DNA from: CAZCEC01 sp964497615
Lineage (GTDB): Bacteria > Chloroflexota > Anaerolineae > Anaerolineales > UBA6663
NCBI GenBank assembly: GCA_964497615.1
Contig: CAZCEC010000041.1
Location: 1-55,109, forward strand
Direction: 5' to 3'
DNA: 55,109 nucleotides
Positions 1-7,343 of this stretch are shown here, in pieces. The position numbers and the translations under genes were made by a program. Each line of letters opens with the position of its first letter. The first letter of the stretch is position 1. The notes beneath the pieces are model-generated. The model had not been told where the DNA came from, ran no database searches, and was given only the letters and a program-made list of their open reading frames with translations.

Positions 1-471
1 GAGACCGAAACCAGTTATCCGGTCCGCATTTTACGCTATGAGCTAGTGGAAGACTCAGAAGGCGCAGGCGCGTTTCGCGGTGGGCTGGGCCTGCGGCGCG
101 ACTATGCCTTCCCCGACGCCGAGATCACCTTCTCCGTGCTGGCCGACCGCGACCGCGCCGGGCCGGCGGGTTTGTTTGGTGGCTCGGATGGCCGCCCAGC
201 TGAGTATCGCTTGCTACGCGCGGGCGAAGCCGAACAGCGCCTGGGCGCGAAGTCCACGGTCGAGCTGCACCCGGGCGATGTGGTGAGCTATCGCACTTGC
301 GGCGGCGGCGGCTATGGGGACCCCTTCCAGCGCGACCCAGTGCGGGTGGCTGAGGATGTGCGGCAGGGCAAGGTGAGTATTGCCCGTGCTCACGAAGTAT
401 ATGGCGTGGTGATTGACGCTGCCGGGAAGGTCGATGAAGCTGCGACATACCAACGGCGCGCCGGGGCGTGA
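1..471 (+). CDS. hyuB: Hydantoinase/oxoprolinase subunit B, C-terminal part
   Basis: Frame 1 is open from the first base to a TGA at 469-471, giving the last 156 residues of a protein whose start lies outside the window. The visible part has the typical HyuB C-terminus: a 'YPVRILRYEL' strand, a glycine-rich 'GAGAFRGGLGL' segment, and the 'GDVVSYRTCGGGGYGDPF' block near the end. HyuB works with HyuA in ATP-dependent opening of hydantoin or 5-oxoproline type rings. Which substrate is used here cannot be told. The stop overlaps the GTG start of the following aldolase gene (GTGA), so the two were translationally coupled. The order B-aldolase-A is unusual, since hyuA usually comes first. Family assignment is firm; the substrate is unknown. 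Confidence 0.88.
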   Translation, partial: ETETSYPVRILRYELVEDSEGAGAFRGGLGLRRDYAFPDAEITFSVLADRDRAGPAGLFGGSDGRPAEYRLLRAGEAEQRLGAKSTVELHPGDVVSYRTCGGGGYGDPFQRDPVRVAEDVRQGKVSIARAHEVYGVVIDAAGKVDEAATYQRRAGA

Positions 472-947
472 AAGCGCCTGCGCCGGCCCCGGTTGACCTG
501 CGCAGCGATGTGCTCGCGCCGCCCACCGAGGCCATGTGGGCAGCCATGCGCGCGGCGCAGTTGGGCTGGCCGCTCTTCGACGAAGACGAGGCGGTGCGGG
601 GGCTCGAAGAGCTGGCCGCCGAGTTGACGGGCAAAGAAGCGGCGCTGTTATTGCCCACCTGTTCGGCTGCCAATCTGGTCGCGCTGCTGACGTTGGGGGA
701 ACGCGGCACCCAGGTGCTGCTGGAAGCTACCGCCCACATCGTCACGTCCGAGGCGTGGGGGCTGAGTTATGTGGGCGGCCTCTTTCCACACTTGTTGCCA
801 GGAGAGTGGGGGCGCTCAACCCAGCAGCGGTGAGCGATGCGTTGCGCGAATGCGGTGGTCTGTATGGCGGCCAGCGTACCAGCCTGGTGTGTCTGGAGAA
901 CACCCACAACAACGCCGGCGGCGCGGGCATTGGTGTGGACGCTCTAA

Positions 948-958
948 TACTACAACGT
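948..958 (+). repeat. Left terminal inverted repeat of the IS701 element
   Basis: TACTACAACGT is the exact complement of the right end at 2473-2483. The 4-bp target duplication CTAA lies immediately outside it at 944-947. Confidence 0.9.
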
Positions 959-1018
959 GACTTCGGGCCAAAAGCCCGGTAAAGTGAGCTCCTTCGCGAT
1001 TGGAGAGGAGCCAACGGA

Positions 1019-2473
1019 TTGACAGTACGGATCGGGCGCGCGGTGCCCCCGCCCTCGGGCCGGGCGCCAGTGCTGAACATTGCCCCGCGCGACGTCGAGG
1101 GGCTGGGCGATGAGCTGAAGCGCTTTCATCGGATGTTTGCGACCGGCTTTATGCGACGGGAACAACGCCACTGGGCGCTGAAGTATTCGCAGGGACAACT
1201 GCTGGAACTGGAGCGCAAGTCGATTGAGCCGATGGCGACCGCTCTGGTGGGTGGTAACATCCAGGCCATGCAGCAGTTCATCAGCCAGGGCGCCTGGTCG
1301 GATGCGGAGGTGCTGGCGATCCATCGGCGGGCGGTGGCCGAGACCCTGGGCCGCCCCAACGGGATCGTCATCTTGGACGGCTGCGAGTTTCCTAAGCAGG
1401 GAGCGGCCTCGGTCGGGGTGGCGCGACAGTACTGCGGGCCGTTGGGCAAGATTGCGAACTGCCAAGCGAGTGTGGTGCTGGCCTATGCCACTGACGCGGG
1501 CGCCACACTGCTGGACCGGCGGCTGTACTTGCCGCGCGAGTGGTTTGACGCCGACCACCGCGAGCGCTGGCGCAAGTGCGGTATCCCCAACGACTTGACC
1601 TTCCAGACCAAGCCCGAGTTGGGGGCCGCGATGCTCCAGGCCGTGGCGGCCGAAGCGCTGGTGCCCTTCCGCTGGGTGGCGATGGACGAGGGCTACGGAG
1701 CGGCCGGTCACCTGTTGGACGCGATTCACCGGCAAAACAAGCTCTTTTTCGCTGAGATCCCGCGCGACAAGCTGACCTGATTGCGCCGCCCCAAGCTGGT
1801 ACCGCCGCGGGTGCGCGCGCCCACCGGCCGGCCGCCCACCCGCACCCGCCTGGCGCCCGAGGCGCCGGCTGCTCAGCGCGTCGATGACCTGGCCCTGGCC
1901 CTGCCGGCCAGGACTTGGCAACCCTTCATTGTGAAGGAAGGCAGCAAGGGACCGCTGGAAGTTGAGATCGCGGTGCAGTGGGTGGTGATGGCCGACGAAG
2001 AACTGCCCGGCCGAGATGAGTGGCTGGTAGTACGCCGCCCAGTCGGCCAACTGGACCGCAAGCACTGGAAGTTCTTCCGCTCGAATGCGCCGGCCGACAC
2101 GCCGCTGACCACGCTGGCACGCATGACCGCCTGGCGCTGGCCGGTGGAGAGCGTGATCGAAGAGTGCAAGAGCGAACTGGGCCTGGATCATTACGAAGTT
2201 CGCGGTTGGATCGGATGGCATCACCACACGACCATGACCTTGCTGGCGCACCACTTCCTGGTGCGTTTGCGCGTCAATCGCGGCATCGAGGCGCCCGCCC
2301 TGACGGTGGCGCAAGTGCGCAAACTGCTGCAAGTCGTACTGCCCAAACGCGAGTTCAATGCCCAAGAGGCCCTCGACGAGTTGGCCCGCATTCAACGCCA
2401 GAACCACGCGGCCTATCGCTCCCATAAGAAGCGCCGGCGTCGGCGGGCCGGCAAGTCACCCCCGCCGAACTAA
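1019..2473 (+). pseudogene. IS701-family DDE transposase, interrupted by one in-frame TGA
   Basis: One frame encodes a DDE_5-type transposase of about 484 codons, with a single TGA at 1778-1780. Visible family blocks are 'VILDGCEFPKQG' (first catalytic Asp around residue 118), 'ALVPFRWVAMDEGYG' (second Asp) and 'WRWPVESVIEECKSELGLDHYEVR' split around the catalytic Glu in the second half. The TGA falls in the phrase 'AEIPRDKLT-stop-LRRPKL', where relatives have a tryptophan, so a TGG to TGA change explains it. TGA is used as a normal stop elsewhere in the window. The upstream start is uncertain (TTG at 1019, or a later GTG). The terminal TAA touches the right inverted repeat. The element is probably immobile unless supplied in trans. 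Confidence 0.85.
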
Positions 2474-2483
2474 CGTTGTAGTA
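2473..2483 (-). repeat. Right terminal inverted repeat of the IS701 element
   Basis: This is the complement of the left end at 948-958. It is followed by the second CTAA copy at 2484-2487, after which the aldolase reading frame resumes. Confidence 0.9.
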
Positions 2484-3076
2484 CTAAGTCGCGTCGCTGA
2501 AACCGCATGGTCGCAAGGGACGGCGGTGCATTTGGATGGGGCAAGATTGTTCAATGCGGCAGTGGCACTCGGTGTCTCTGCTCGCGACCTGGCTGCCTCA
2601 GCCGATACCGTCGCCATCAGTTTGAGTAAAGGGTTGTGCGGGCCGGGTGGGGCGCTGCTGTGCGGGTCGCCGGCGCACCTCAGCGCTGCCCGCCTGAACG
2701 CCCGGCGCATTGGCGCGGCCAGCTTGCACAAGGCCGGTTGGTGGGCGGCGGCTGGCCAGTTGGCGCTAACGGAGGGGTGGCGCGGCTTGCTGAAGATCAC
2801 ACAAACGCCGCTGCCCTGGCCGAGGCCCTGGCCGTCGTGCCAGGCCTGCGCGTGCTGCGCCCTCCGGTGCCCACCAATATGGTGTGGATTGAGCTGGAAG
2901 CCGGCTGTTCCGCGGCGACATTTACGCAGCAATTGACGGCGTTCGGTTTTCGGGCGTTGGCGCGCCCGCCGCAGCGCGTGCGGTTTGTGCTGCACCGGGG
3001 CGTGCCGGCCGAGGCGGTGAACCAGGTCGCCGCGGCAGTGCGCCAACTGTTGGGGGAGGCTTAGGAGAGAGCGGAC

Positions 3077-5176
3077 ATGGCGTATCGTTTAGGCATTGAT
3101 ATTGGGGGCACCTTCACCGATGCCACCCTGATTGACGAGACGACCGGCGCCATTCATATCGGCAAGGTATCGTCGACCCCGCACGACCCATCGGTAGGGT
3201 TCACTCGCGCCGTCGAGCGCATCTTGCAGCAAACTGGCGTCAGCCCGGCCGAGGTGCGTTACCTGGTGCACGGCACTACCGTCGCCACTAATGCCATCAT
3301 CGAAGGCAAGGTGGCACGCACGGCGCTGCTTACCACCGAGGGCTTCCGCGACATACTGGAAATTGGCCGGCAGATTCGGCCCTCGCTCTACGATCTGCAC
3401 TTCCATAAACCGCGTCCCCTCGCGCCGCGCCAGTGGTGCTTTGGCATTCCCGAACGCCTTGACGCGCGCGGGCAAACGCTCACGCCTCTCGAGGCAGGCG
3501 CCGTGCTCGACGTCGCCACGACCCTGCGTGGCGCGGGGGTGGAAGCCGTAGCGGTGTGCTTTCTGCACGCCTACCGCAACCCAGCGCACGAGCAGGCTGC
3601 TCTGCAAATCCTGGCCGAGGCCTTGCCGGGTGTGCCGGTCTCGCTCTCGTCGGACGTGGCCCCCGAGATTCGCGAATACTACCGCGCCAGCACCACGGTG
3701 GTGAATGCCAGCCTGCGGCCTGTCATCACCCAATACCTGCAGCGTATCGAGGCGCGGCTGCGCGAGGCCGGGCTCACGGCACAGCTCTTAGTGATGCAGA
3801 GCAGCGGTGGAGTCTATCCCTTCGGGGCCGCCGGCGAGAAACCGGTCTTCATGGTTGAGTCGGGACCAGCGGCTGGCGTCATTGGTGCAGCCTATCTGGG
3901 GCAGGTGTTGGGCTATGGCGACCTGCTCTCGTTCGATATGGGTGGTACCACGGCTAAGGCCGGGCTGATTCGCGGTGGCCAGCCGCATATTACCAAGGAA
4001 TACGAAGTCGGCGTGCAGGCGGGGTCGGGCACGGGCAGCGGGCGCGGCAGCGGCTATCCCATTCGCACGCCCGTGATCGACCTGGTGGAGATTGGCGCGG
4101 GCGGCGGCTCAATTGCGTGGGTGGACGCCGGTGGTGCCCTGCGCGTGGGACCGCAGAGCGCCGGGGCCGACCCAGGCCCGGTTTGCTATGGGCTGGGTGG
4201 CGCGGCCCCCACCGTTACTGATGCCAATTTGGTGCTGGGACGGCTGAACCCCGCTTTCTTCCTGGGCGGCGAGATTACACTCGACGTGGAGCGCTCGCGC
4301 CATGCGATTTTGGCACAGTGCGCCCGGCCGCTTGGCCTCGACGTGGTGCAGGCCGCGCACAGCATCGTCGAGATCGCGAATGCAGCGATGGTAAACGCCT
4401 TGCGGCTGGTGTCGGTGCAGCGCGGCTACGATCCGCGTGACTTTGTGCTCGTGGCCTTTGGCGGCGCGGGGCCGGTGCATGCGAACCGCCTGCAGGCCGA
4501 GATGGAAATTCCGTGCCTGGTAGTGCCGCTCAGCCCGGGTATTGCCTCGGCTCTGGGGCTGCTCGTCACTGACCTAACTCATGACTACGCCGTGACCATG
4601 ATTCAGCGCAGCGATCAGCTCGACCTGACCGCTGTGGAAGCCGCCTTCGACCGCATGGCGGCGGTGGGACGCGGGCAGCTGCGCCAGGAGGGCGTGCCGG
4701 AGACGGCGATGGCGTTTGTACGCCATGCCGAACTGCGTTATGTCGGCCAGAGCTTTGAACTGCCGGTGCCGCTGCCCGCTGGTCAGCTCGATTCTGACGC
4801 TGTGCAGGCGGCCGTGGACGCCTTTCACGCCGCGCACGAGCAGGCCTATGGGCACAGCAAGCTCACCGCGCCGGTAGAACTGGTGACCCTGCGGCTCACC
4901 GCGGTGGGCGGCATCGAGCGCCCGCGTCTGCGCCGCGCGCCCGGTGCGGCCTCGGCTGAGACGGCCCGCAAGACGTCGCGCCCGGTGTACTTTGCCGAGT
5001 CTGGCGGCTACGTGGATTGCCCAACGTACGATCGCTATGGGTTAGGAGCGGGAGCGTGTGTGACCGGACCGGCCATCATCGAAGAGTTTGATTCGACCTT
5101 CACCCTGCACCCCGGCTACCAAGCCCAGGCGGACGAGTGGGGCAACCTGCTGGTCACACGGACGGCAACAGCATGA
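3077..5176 (+). CDS. hyuA: Hydantoinase/oxoprolinase subunit A
   Basis: A protein of 699 residues, full length for the HyuA family. The N-terminus 'GIDIGGTFTDA' (residues 6-16) is the actin-fold phosphate-1 loop. 'HGTTVATNAI' follows near residue 75, 'FDMGGTTAKAG' near 290, and 'AFGGAGPVHA' near 460. These mark the Hydantoinase_A_N and Hydantoinase_A ATPase modules. The C-terminus 'GPAIIEEFDSTFTLHPG' is also typical. The start is supported by an AGGAGAG ribosome site 8 bp upstream. HyuA couples ATP hydrolysis to ring opening with HyuB (here upstream, across the broken aldolase). The insertion in the middle gene may be polar on hyuA unless a promoter lies near 2480-3060; none is obvious. The substrate (hydantoin, oxoproline or other) is not decidable. 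Confidence 0.93.
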   Translation: MAYRLGIDIGGTFTDATLIDETTGAIHIGKVSSTPHDPSVGFTRAVERILQQTGVSPAEVRYLVHGTTVATNAIIEGKVARTALLTTEGFRDILEIGRQIRPSLYDLHFHKPRPLAPRQWCFGIPERLDARGQTLTPLEAGAVLDVATTLRGAGVEAVAVCFLHAYRNPAHEQAALQILAEALPGVPVSLSSDVAPEIREYYRASTTVVNASLRPVITQYLQRIEARLREAGLTAQLLVMQSSGGVYPFGAAGEKPVFMVESGPAAGVIGAAYLGQVLGYGDLLSFDMGGTTAKAGLIRGGQPHITKEYEVGVQAGSGTGSGRGSGYPIRTPVIDLVEIGAGGGSIAWVDAGGALRVGPQSAGADPGPVCYGLGGAAPTVTDANLVLGRLNPAFFLGGEITLDVERSRHAILAQCARPLGLDVVQAAHSIVEIANAAMVNALRLVSVQRGYDPRDFVLVAFGGAGPVHANRLQAEMEIPCLVVPLSPGIASALGLLVTDLTHDYAVTMIQRSDQLDLTAVEAAFDRMAAVGRGQLRQEGVPETAMAFVRHAELRYVGQSFELPVPLPAGQLDSDAVQAAVDAFHAAHEQAYGHSKLTAPVELVTLRLTAVGGIERPRLRRAPGAASAETARKTSRPVYFAESGGYVDCPTYDRYGLGAGACVTGPAIIEEFDSTFTLHPGYQAQADEWGNLLVTRTATA

Positions 5177-5220
5177 AAACCCTGCATATCGTTGCAGACA
5201 GTATTTCGCTGGGCTATGGG
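5173..5220 (+). pseudogene. 5' fragment of a probable SGNH/GDSL hydrolase gene cut by the IS3 element
   Basis: An ATG at 5173 overlaps the hyuA stop (ATGA) and encodes MKTLHIVADSISLGYG before the IS3 left end at 5221. The 'VADSISLGYG' phrase resembles block I of SGNH/GDSL hydrolases (GDS-type nucleophile elbow, here ADS). Translational coupling to hyuA implies it was a fourth gene of the cluster. Sixteen residues is little evidence; the assignment rests also on the 3' fragment beyond the element. Confidence 0.45.
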
Positions 5221-5232
5221 TGACCTGCCTCC
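5221..5232 (+). repeat. Left terminal inverted repeat of the IS3 element (core)
   Basis: TGACCTGCCTCC is exactly complementary to the right end at 6364-6375. Imperfect pairing continues inward to about 5268. Confidence 0.85.
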
Positions 5233-5291
5233 AGAAATAGCACCAGGTAAAATGAGAGTCGTGCCGCTCAGTGTGAAAGGAGCGACGACGG

Positions 5292-5555
5292 ATGACCTAC
5301 CGCAAGCCGGAAGAGATCATCGCCCTGCTGCGCGAGGCGGAAGCCAGCGGCGAGAGCGTTGCCGACTTCTGTCGGCGCCAAGGGATTGTGGAGCAGACCC
5401 TCTACCGCTGGCGACGCCGGTACGGCAATCTGAATGAGGACGAAGCCAAACGCCTCAAAACGCTCGAGGCCGAGAACGCCAAACTCAAGCAACTGCTGGC
5501 GGAGGCGGCGCTGGCCAACGAAGCCCTCAAGGAGCTGCTATCAAAAAAATGGTAA
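5292..5555 (+). CDS. IS3-family transposase OrfA (helix-turn-helix subunit)
   Basis: A protein of 87 residues. An N-terminal HTH_Tnp_1 domain ('YRKPEEIIALLREAE...VADFCRRQGIVEQTLYRWRRRYG', residues about 2-47) is followed by a leucine-zipper-like coiled coil ('LKTLEAENAKLKQLLAEAAL', about 56-78). This is the usual OrfA layout for DNA recognition and OrfA-OrfAB multimerisation. The gene ends in codons AAA AAA TGG TAA, overlapping the -1 frame that opens orfB. Length and sequence are normal, so OrfA is probably intact. Confidence 0.88.
   Translation: MTYRKPEEIIALLREAEASGESVADFCRRQGIVEQTLYRWRRRYGNLNEDEAKRLKTLEAENAKLKQLLAEAALANEALKELLSKKW
5543..5549 (+). other. A7 slippery sequence for -1 programmed frameshift
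   Basis: A run of seven A residues sits seven bases before the orfA stop, exactly where the orfB frame (-1 relative to orfA) begins with ATG at 5549. This is the canonical IS3 arrangement for making the OrfAB fusion transposase by -1 slippage. Confidence 0.7.
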
Positions 5556-6323
5556 CCCCGCGCCAGCGGCGGGCGGCGCTCGCGCACCTGCAGGCCAAGG
5601 GGCTGTCAGGGCGGGCGGCCTGCCGCTGGACGGGGCTCTCACGCAGTGTGTTGCGTCATCCGGCCCGGCAGGCTGAGTTGGATCAGGCCCGCCTGGCCCA
5701 ACTGCGCCAGGCCAGCCAGCAGCAGCCGCGCTTTGGCTACCGGCGCGCCGGGGTGCTGGCCGGCCTGAGCTTCAAGGTGGCCTGGCGGCTGTGGCAAATC
5801 GGCCAGTTTCAGCTGGAAAAGCCGCGGCCGCGCCGAGCGGCCCAACCACGTCTGGACCTACGATCTCTTGCACGACCAACTCGGCGACGGTCGGCGCTTC
5901 AAGACCCTAAGCGTGCTCGACGAGTTTACGCGCGAGTGCTTGGCGATCCAGGTCGGTCAGTCCATTCGCGCCCCACAGGTGATCCAAGTGCTGGCGCAGG
6001 TCATGTCCACCCGCGGCGCCCCGGCCTATCTGCGTTCGGACAACGGCAGTGAGTTCACCGCCAAAGCCGTCCAGCGCTGGCTGCGCGAGCCACAGATCGG
6101 CCCGGCCTTCATCGCCCCGGGCCGCCCCTGGCAGAACGGCTACATCGAAAGCTTCCACAGCCGCTTGCGCGACGAGTGTCTCAACCGCGAGTGGTTCCAC
6201 TCCGGCACCGAAGCCGCCCACGTCATTGAGCGCTGGCGGCAGCAGTACAACACCGCTCGGCCTCACAGCAGCCTGGGCTACCGGACGCCCGCCCAGGTCG
6301 CGGCCCAGGCGGCGGCTCACTGA
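5549..6323 (+). pseudogene. IS3-family transposase OrfB (rve integrase core), internally frameshifted
   Basis: The N-terminal half (HTH-like region, 'RFGYRRAGVLAG') is read in one frame from 5549 to about 5830. The catalytic core continues in another: 'RPNHVWTYDLLHDQLGDG', 'LRSDNGSEF' and 'QNGYIESFHSRLRDE', supplying the D, D and E of the DDE triad, ending 'SSLGYRTPAQVAAQ' at 6323. Compared with relatives, roughly 10-20 residues are missing between 'EKPRPRR' and 'RPNHVW'. The break is therefore a small deletion with frameshift rather than the programmed site. The element is probably non-autonomous. Confidence 0.82.
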
Positions 6324-6363
6324 GGCGTCCTGCGGCACTCTCACTTTGCCTGGCGTCTTTTTT

Positions 6364-6375
6364 GGAGGCAGGTCA
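6364..6375 (-). repeat. Right terminal inverted repeat of the IS3 element (core)
   Basis: GGAGGCAGGTCA is the complement of the left end at 5221-5232. Host sequence resumes at 6376. Confidence 0.85.
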
Positions 6376-6553
6376 GTATTCGGGCAAGCTGAATCGACTA
6401 GGCACACTGGATAACCCTGAAAGCGAGAACGGCGGCGACTTGCCTATGAGCTTGAAGGACCGCGACCGCGCCCGTCAGCAAGGCATCCGGCTAATGTGCA
6501 CTTTTCACATCTGGGCCAGCCAATACAAGCGGCATTCATTGCAGGTCACCTAA
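6376..6553 (+). pseudogene. 3' fragment of the interrupted SGNH/GDSL hydrolase-like gene
   Basis: Immediately after the IS3 right end an open frame from 6377 reads 'YSGKLNRLGTLDNPESENGGD', then 'RARQQGIR', ending at TAA 6551-6553. The phrases LDNPESENGGD and RARQQGIR resemble the region following block I in small SGNH hydrolases coupled to metabolic operons. The expected dozen residues after the GYG of the 5' fragment are absent, and no target duplication flanks the IS, so a deletion probably accompanied insertion. The end after 'LMCTFHIWAS' looks degraded. This is an inference from short similarity only. Confidence 0.35.
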
Positions 6554-6744
6554 TCGGATACACGTCCTGGGATGCGGGTTGCTTGGGCCATAAGAATGGC
6601 ACGAGGTTAATCGTAGGACAAAAGTAGGACGTAGGCACTGATATCAGGTGGATAGAGTTAATACAGTCTACAGTCCAGTGCCAGAATCCTCGGAGAAATG
6701 GACCACATGGAGCGTAAAGAGACAATAAACCTGCCCGCCGCTGT
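6554..6744 (+). other. AT-richer non-coding stretch with no recognisable gene
   Basis: Base composition is visibly lower in GC than its surroundings. The heptamer GTAGGAC occurs twice around 6614-6640. No reading frame here shows protein-like features. Lying between a truncated operon and a tRNA fragment, it is best read as leftover DNA from an integrated element. Confidence 0.5.
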
Positions 6745-6786
6745 CTTTTAAGCACAGGGTTGCGGGTTCGAGTCCTGCGCGGCCCA
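6745..6786 (+). tRNA. 3' half of a tRNA-Lys(UUU) gene (positions 32-73), probable attachment-site scar
   Basis: The sequence fits tRNA positions 32-73 without gaps: anticodon loop CTTTTAA (6745-6751, anticodon TTT), 3' anticodon stem GCACA, variable loop GGGTT, T stem GCGGG/CCTGC with loop TTCGAGT (6762-6778), 3' acceptor strand GCGGCCC and discriminator A at 6786. The 5' half (GGGCCGC acceptor strand, D arm) is absent: the upstream bases do not pair. tRNA 3' halves starting at the anticodon loop are the usual core sites of tyrosine-recombinase elements, so this is probably an att copy left by an integrated element. It is not a functional tRNA gene. Confidence 0.78.
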
Positions 6787-6787
6787 C

Positions 6788-6908
6788 TGTAAGCAGGTGC
6801 TTTGGGTAAACATCACCCGGCATCTGCCTCAATCGCAAAGCGCTTGGCCGTGCAAAGCACTTGCCACCCGGTGCCTGAAAAGGCACCCGATGGACAGGTG
6901 CTTTGTGC
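6788..6908 (+). repeat. Hairpin-rich segment next to the tRNA fragment
   Basis: It contains a perfect 7-bp stem with a GAAA loop (GGTGCCT/AGGCACC, 6870-6887). An outer inverted pair CAAAGCAC(T/C)TG lies around 6853-6863 and 6895-6905. The motif CAGGTGCTTTG occurs near 6793 and again near 6895. No coding potential is seen. It may be a terminator-like or REP-like relic of the integrated DNA. Confidence 0.4.
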
Positions 6909-7181
6909 CATATGCCGGCCTTTCCCGGCAGCCAATGGATTGAGCCCATCCTGTCGGTAGTCATCTTCTTCTACGGCGGCGTGCCGTTCCTGCAAATGGC
7001 GGTGCCCGAGCTGCGGAACCGCCTGCCGGGGATGATGACGCTGATCTCGCCGGCCATCTTGGTTGCCTTCGTTTACAGCCTGGCCGTCCTGTCACGCATC
7101 GTTTTGGTGAAGGAGGCTGACATGGCAGAGGATCGCATTCGAGTCAATGGCCTCGCGGCGGCAACACCCAGAGATGAGTAG
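6903..7181 (+). pseudogene. Fragment of a copper-type (CopB/CopA-like) P-type ATPase
   Basis: The frame reads 'FPGSQWIEPILSVVIFFYGG' then 'PELRNRLPGMMTLIS', which closely matches the transmembrane segment of copper P-type ATPases before the actuator domain. After 'VAFVYSLA' similarity is lost and the remaining residues (to TGA-like end at 7181) are unrelated. Nothing of the phosphorylation, nucleotide-binding or CPC regions is present. The roughly 55 recognisable residues are a remnant beside the tRNA-Lys scar, consistent with a decayed metal-resistance island. Confidence 0.65.
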
Positions 7182-7343
7182 GGCTTCTTGGCGTCGCGCT
7201 AGCGCACACCGCGCGATTACCGGCGTTTCCGACTGACAACTGGGCCAGCAAGGCGATTCGAGCCTGGGCAGGATCACCAGCGTTTTCGTCGGGCAGCCGC
7301 TGAGGCCCCGGCTGGATGCCTGAGCAGATGCGCGCGAAACCAT
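7182..7343. other. Intergenic stretch, nothing recognised
   Basis: This separates the ATPase fragment from the converging exporter operon. No convincing gene or terminator hairpin with a T run is visible. Confidence 0.4.

Larger units (their letters stand above)
944..2487 (+). mobile_element. IS701-family insertion sequence with CTAA target duplication
   Basis: The element proper spans 948-2483 and is bounded by perfect 11-bp inverted ends (TACTACAACGT at 948-958 and its complement at 2473-2483). Past two variable positions, the TTCGG block at 962-966 also pairs with the right end. It is flanked by the direct repeat CTAA at 944-947 and 2484-2487, which fits the YTAR target duplication typical of IS701. 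The only cargo is one transposase gene, interrupted by an in-frame TGA. Intact ends and a clean duplication suggest a fairly recent insertion into an aldolase gene that may already have been decaying. Confidence 0.9.
468..3064 (+). pseudogene. Low-specificity threonine aldolase-like gene, broken by two frameshifts and an IS701 insertion
   Basis: A GTG start at 468 overlaps the hyuB stop. The first frame reads 'DLRSDVLAPPTEAM' and runs to about 800. The reading then continues one frame over to 943 with 'LENTHNNAGGAGIGVDAL', the usual aldolase block. There an IS701 element (944-2487, counting its target duplication) is inserted. Removing it and one CTAA copy rejoins the frame exactly, into 'SRVAETAWSQGTAVHLDGARLFNA' (PLP-dependent aldolase core) and 'SLSKGLCGPGGALL' with the PLP lysine in SLSKG. 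A second frameshift near 2775-2795 leads into the true C-terminus, 'AVRQLLGEA', ending at 3064. An intact protein would be about 345 residues, the normal size for beta-eliminating lyase/threonine aldolase. Either frameshift could be an assembly error; the insertion is not. The gene is non-functional as read. Confidence 0.85.
5221..6375 (+). mobile_element. IS3-family insertion sequence
   Basis: Imperfect terminal inverted repeats of roughly 45 bp bound the element. Both ends begin TGACCTGCCTCC (5221-5232, and the complement at 6364-6375), and the similarity continues through CCAGG and TGAGAGT blocks. TG...CA termini, an orfA/orfB pair in 0/-1 frames and an A7 slippery run are standard IS3 traits. 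No short target duplication is seen (GGG before the left end, GTA after the right end). This suggests an adjacent deletion or recombination after insertion. orfB is itself damaged. Confidence 0.88.

Noticed and set aside
1778..1780. TGA recoded as tryptophan
   Set aside because: TGA ends hyuB, hyuA and several other intact genes in the window, so a local nonsense mutation is simpler.
950..2425. A 491-codon open frame antisense to the IS701 transposase
   Set aside because: It lies wholly opposite the transposase frame, is Gln/His/Arg-rich without domains, and arises from high GC.
6668..6964. Minus-strand frame containing 'GRAGLEPATLCL'
   Set aside because: This phrase is the usual false translation of a tRNA T-arm in reverse; it is explained by the tRNA-Lys fragment.
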